A stretch of 64,000 nucleotides of DNA from Actinoplanes lobatus (GTDB taxonomy: Bacteria > Actinomycetota > Actinomycetes > Mycobacteriales > Micromonosporaceae): assembly GCF_014205215.1 (NCBI RefSeq), contig NZ_JACHNC010000001.1:811001-875000 (forward strand), in the 5' to 3' direction. Shown piece by piece: positions 63,315-64,000 of the stretch; position 1 is the first letter of the stretch, and each line of letters begins with the position of its first letter. A program made the translations under genes and the position numbers. Under the pieces are notes generated by a model. The model saw only the letters and a program-made list of their open reading frames with translations. It searched no databases and had not been told where the DNA came from.

Positions 63315-64000
63315 GTGCGAGAGGTGCTAGAGAAGTTCGGTCCGGCCACCCGGGAGTGGTTCACGGCCGCCTTCGCCGCGCCCACCGCCGCTCAGGCCGG
63401 GGCGTGGCGGGCGGTCGGCGCGGGGCGTAACGCCCTGGTGGTCGCGCCGACCGGGTCCGGCAAGACGCTGGCCGCCTTCCTCTGGTCGCTCGACCGGCTG
63501 GCCCGTGAGCCGGTCCCCGAGCAGCCCCGGCAGCGATGCCGGGTGCTCTATGTGAGCCCGCTGAAGGCGCTGGCCGTCGATGTCGAGCGCAACCTGCGCG
63601 CCCCGCTCACCGGGATCCGCCAGGCGGCCGGGCGGCTGGGGCTGCCGCCTCCGGAGATCACCGTCGGGATGCGGACGGGCGACACTCCGGCCGACGAGCG
63701 GCGGGGCTTCACGCGGACCCCGCCGGACATTCTGATCACCACGCCCGAGTCACTGTTCCTGCTGCTCACCTCGGCCGCGCGGGAGTCGTTGCGCGGCGTC
63801 CAGACGGTGATCATCGATGAGGTGCACGCGGTCGCCGCCACCAAGCGCGGCGCGCATCTGGCCCTCTCCCTGGAGCGGCTGGACGCGCTTCTCGACCGGC
63901 CGGCCCAGCGGATCGGCCTGTCCGCCACGGTGCGCCCGATCGACGAGACGGCCCGGTTCCTCGCCGGCGCCCAGGATGTGGAGGTCGTCCAGCCGCGCAG
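63315..64000 (+). CDS. lhr: Lhr-type ATP-dependent helicase (3' end beyond window)
   Basis: 228 codons from the GTG at 63315 to the window edge. Helicase motifs at the N-terminus: APTGSGKTLAAFLWSLDRL (Walker A), VSPLKALAVDVERNL (Ia), TTPESLFLLL (Ic), DEVHAVAATKRGAHLALSLERL (Walker B/DEVH) and LSATV (III). The DEVH box and the spacing are those of Lhr, a large superfamily 2 helicase of about 1500 residues in actinobacteria that acts in DNA repair. No stop occurs before base 64000. Confidence 0.9.
   Translation, partial: MREVLEKFGPATREWFTAAFAAPTAAQAGAWRAVGAGRNALVVAPTGSGKTLAAFLWSLDRLAREPVPEQPRQRCRVLYVSPLKALAVDVERNLRAPLTGIRQAAGRLGLPPPEITVGMRTGDTPADERRGFTRTPPDILITTPESLFLLLTSAARESLRGVQTVIIDEVHAVAATKRGAHLALSLERLDALLDRPAQRIGLSATVRPIDETARFLAGAQDVEVVQPR

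Overview
The window is high-GC actinobacterial DNA with many GTG starts, a few TTG starts and tight 1-4 base gene overlaps. Family content and gene order suggest a sporulating Micromonosporaceae member, perhaps Actinoplanes-like. The evidence is a Spo0M protein, the SCO2521-SCO2524 families of filamentous actinomycetes, B12-dependent NrdJ, and a backbone recalling the sigB-ideR...lexA...hflX-dapF-miaA...miaB...recX-recA segment of Mycobacterium (Rv2708c to Rv2738c, from memory).

Layout. 1-9.2 kb: DUF7455 (cut), an XRE/membrane pair, a helicase, a TRIC channel, DUF3039, the psuG-psuK pseudouridine pair, DUF3099, a HhH-GPD repair protein, dtd, spo0M, and a SigB-type sigma factor broken by one apparent missing base near 8457. 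9.2-17.6 kb: a GNAT/CoA-ligase protein acetyltransferase next to an AcuC deacetylase, ideR, a lipoprotein, DUF5522, a HTH-hydrolase pair, an SGNH hydrolase and a nucleotidyltransferase. 17.7-22.8 kb: nrdJ, nrdR, a 45-residue membrane protein in the position of the SOS cell-division gene chiZ/divS, and lexA. The intergenic DNA here holds DnaA-box, NrdR-box and LexA-box candidates. 22.8-31.8 kb: a secreted propeller protein, hflX, malic enzyme, GDPD, dapF, miaA and a DUF349 protein.

31.9-44.3 kb is an accessory island between DUF349 and miaB. It carries SCO2524-, SCO2523- (variant P-loop) and SCO2522-family genes. Inserted head-on after them are a DUF4062-NACHT-HEAT STAND NTPase and a D-amino-acid-oxidase-like flavoprotein. 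Then come the SCO2521-family gene and an operon encoding a 2TM/TrkA-N/TrkA-N/RyR channel-like protein and a SLOG-like protein. This is the most likely place for an undescribed system, probably signalling or conflict/immunity; that reading is inference.

44.3-64 kb: miaB, a hypothetical gene, the gluABCD amino-acid transporter, a low-GC secreted mini-protein, rny, a 2.1 kb gene-poor tract with a degenerate repeat, recX-recA, DUF3046, udgX, a MocR-type regulator divergent from a flavin-binding/GNAT fusion, a LysE/LeuE exporter, a transmembrane Ser/Thr kinase, and the start of an Lhr-type helicase.

The backbone links DNA damage response (lexA, recA, recX, udgX, HhH-GPD), dNTP supply (nrdJ/nrdR) and tRNA quality (miaA, miaB, dtd). 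Three convergent gene pairs share one CTAG tetranucleotide as both stop codons. I saw no tRNA, rRNA, CRISPR array, insertion sequence or transposase.
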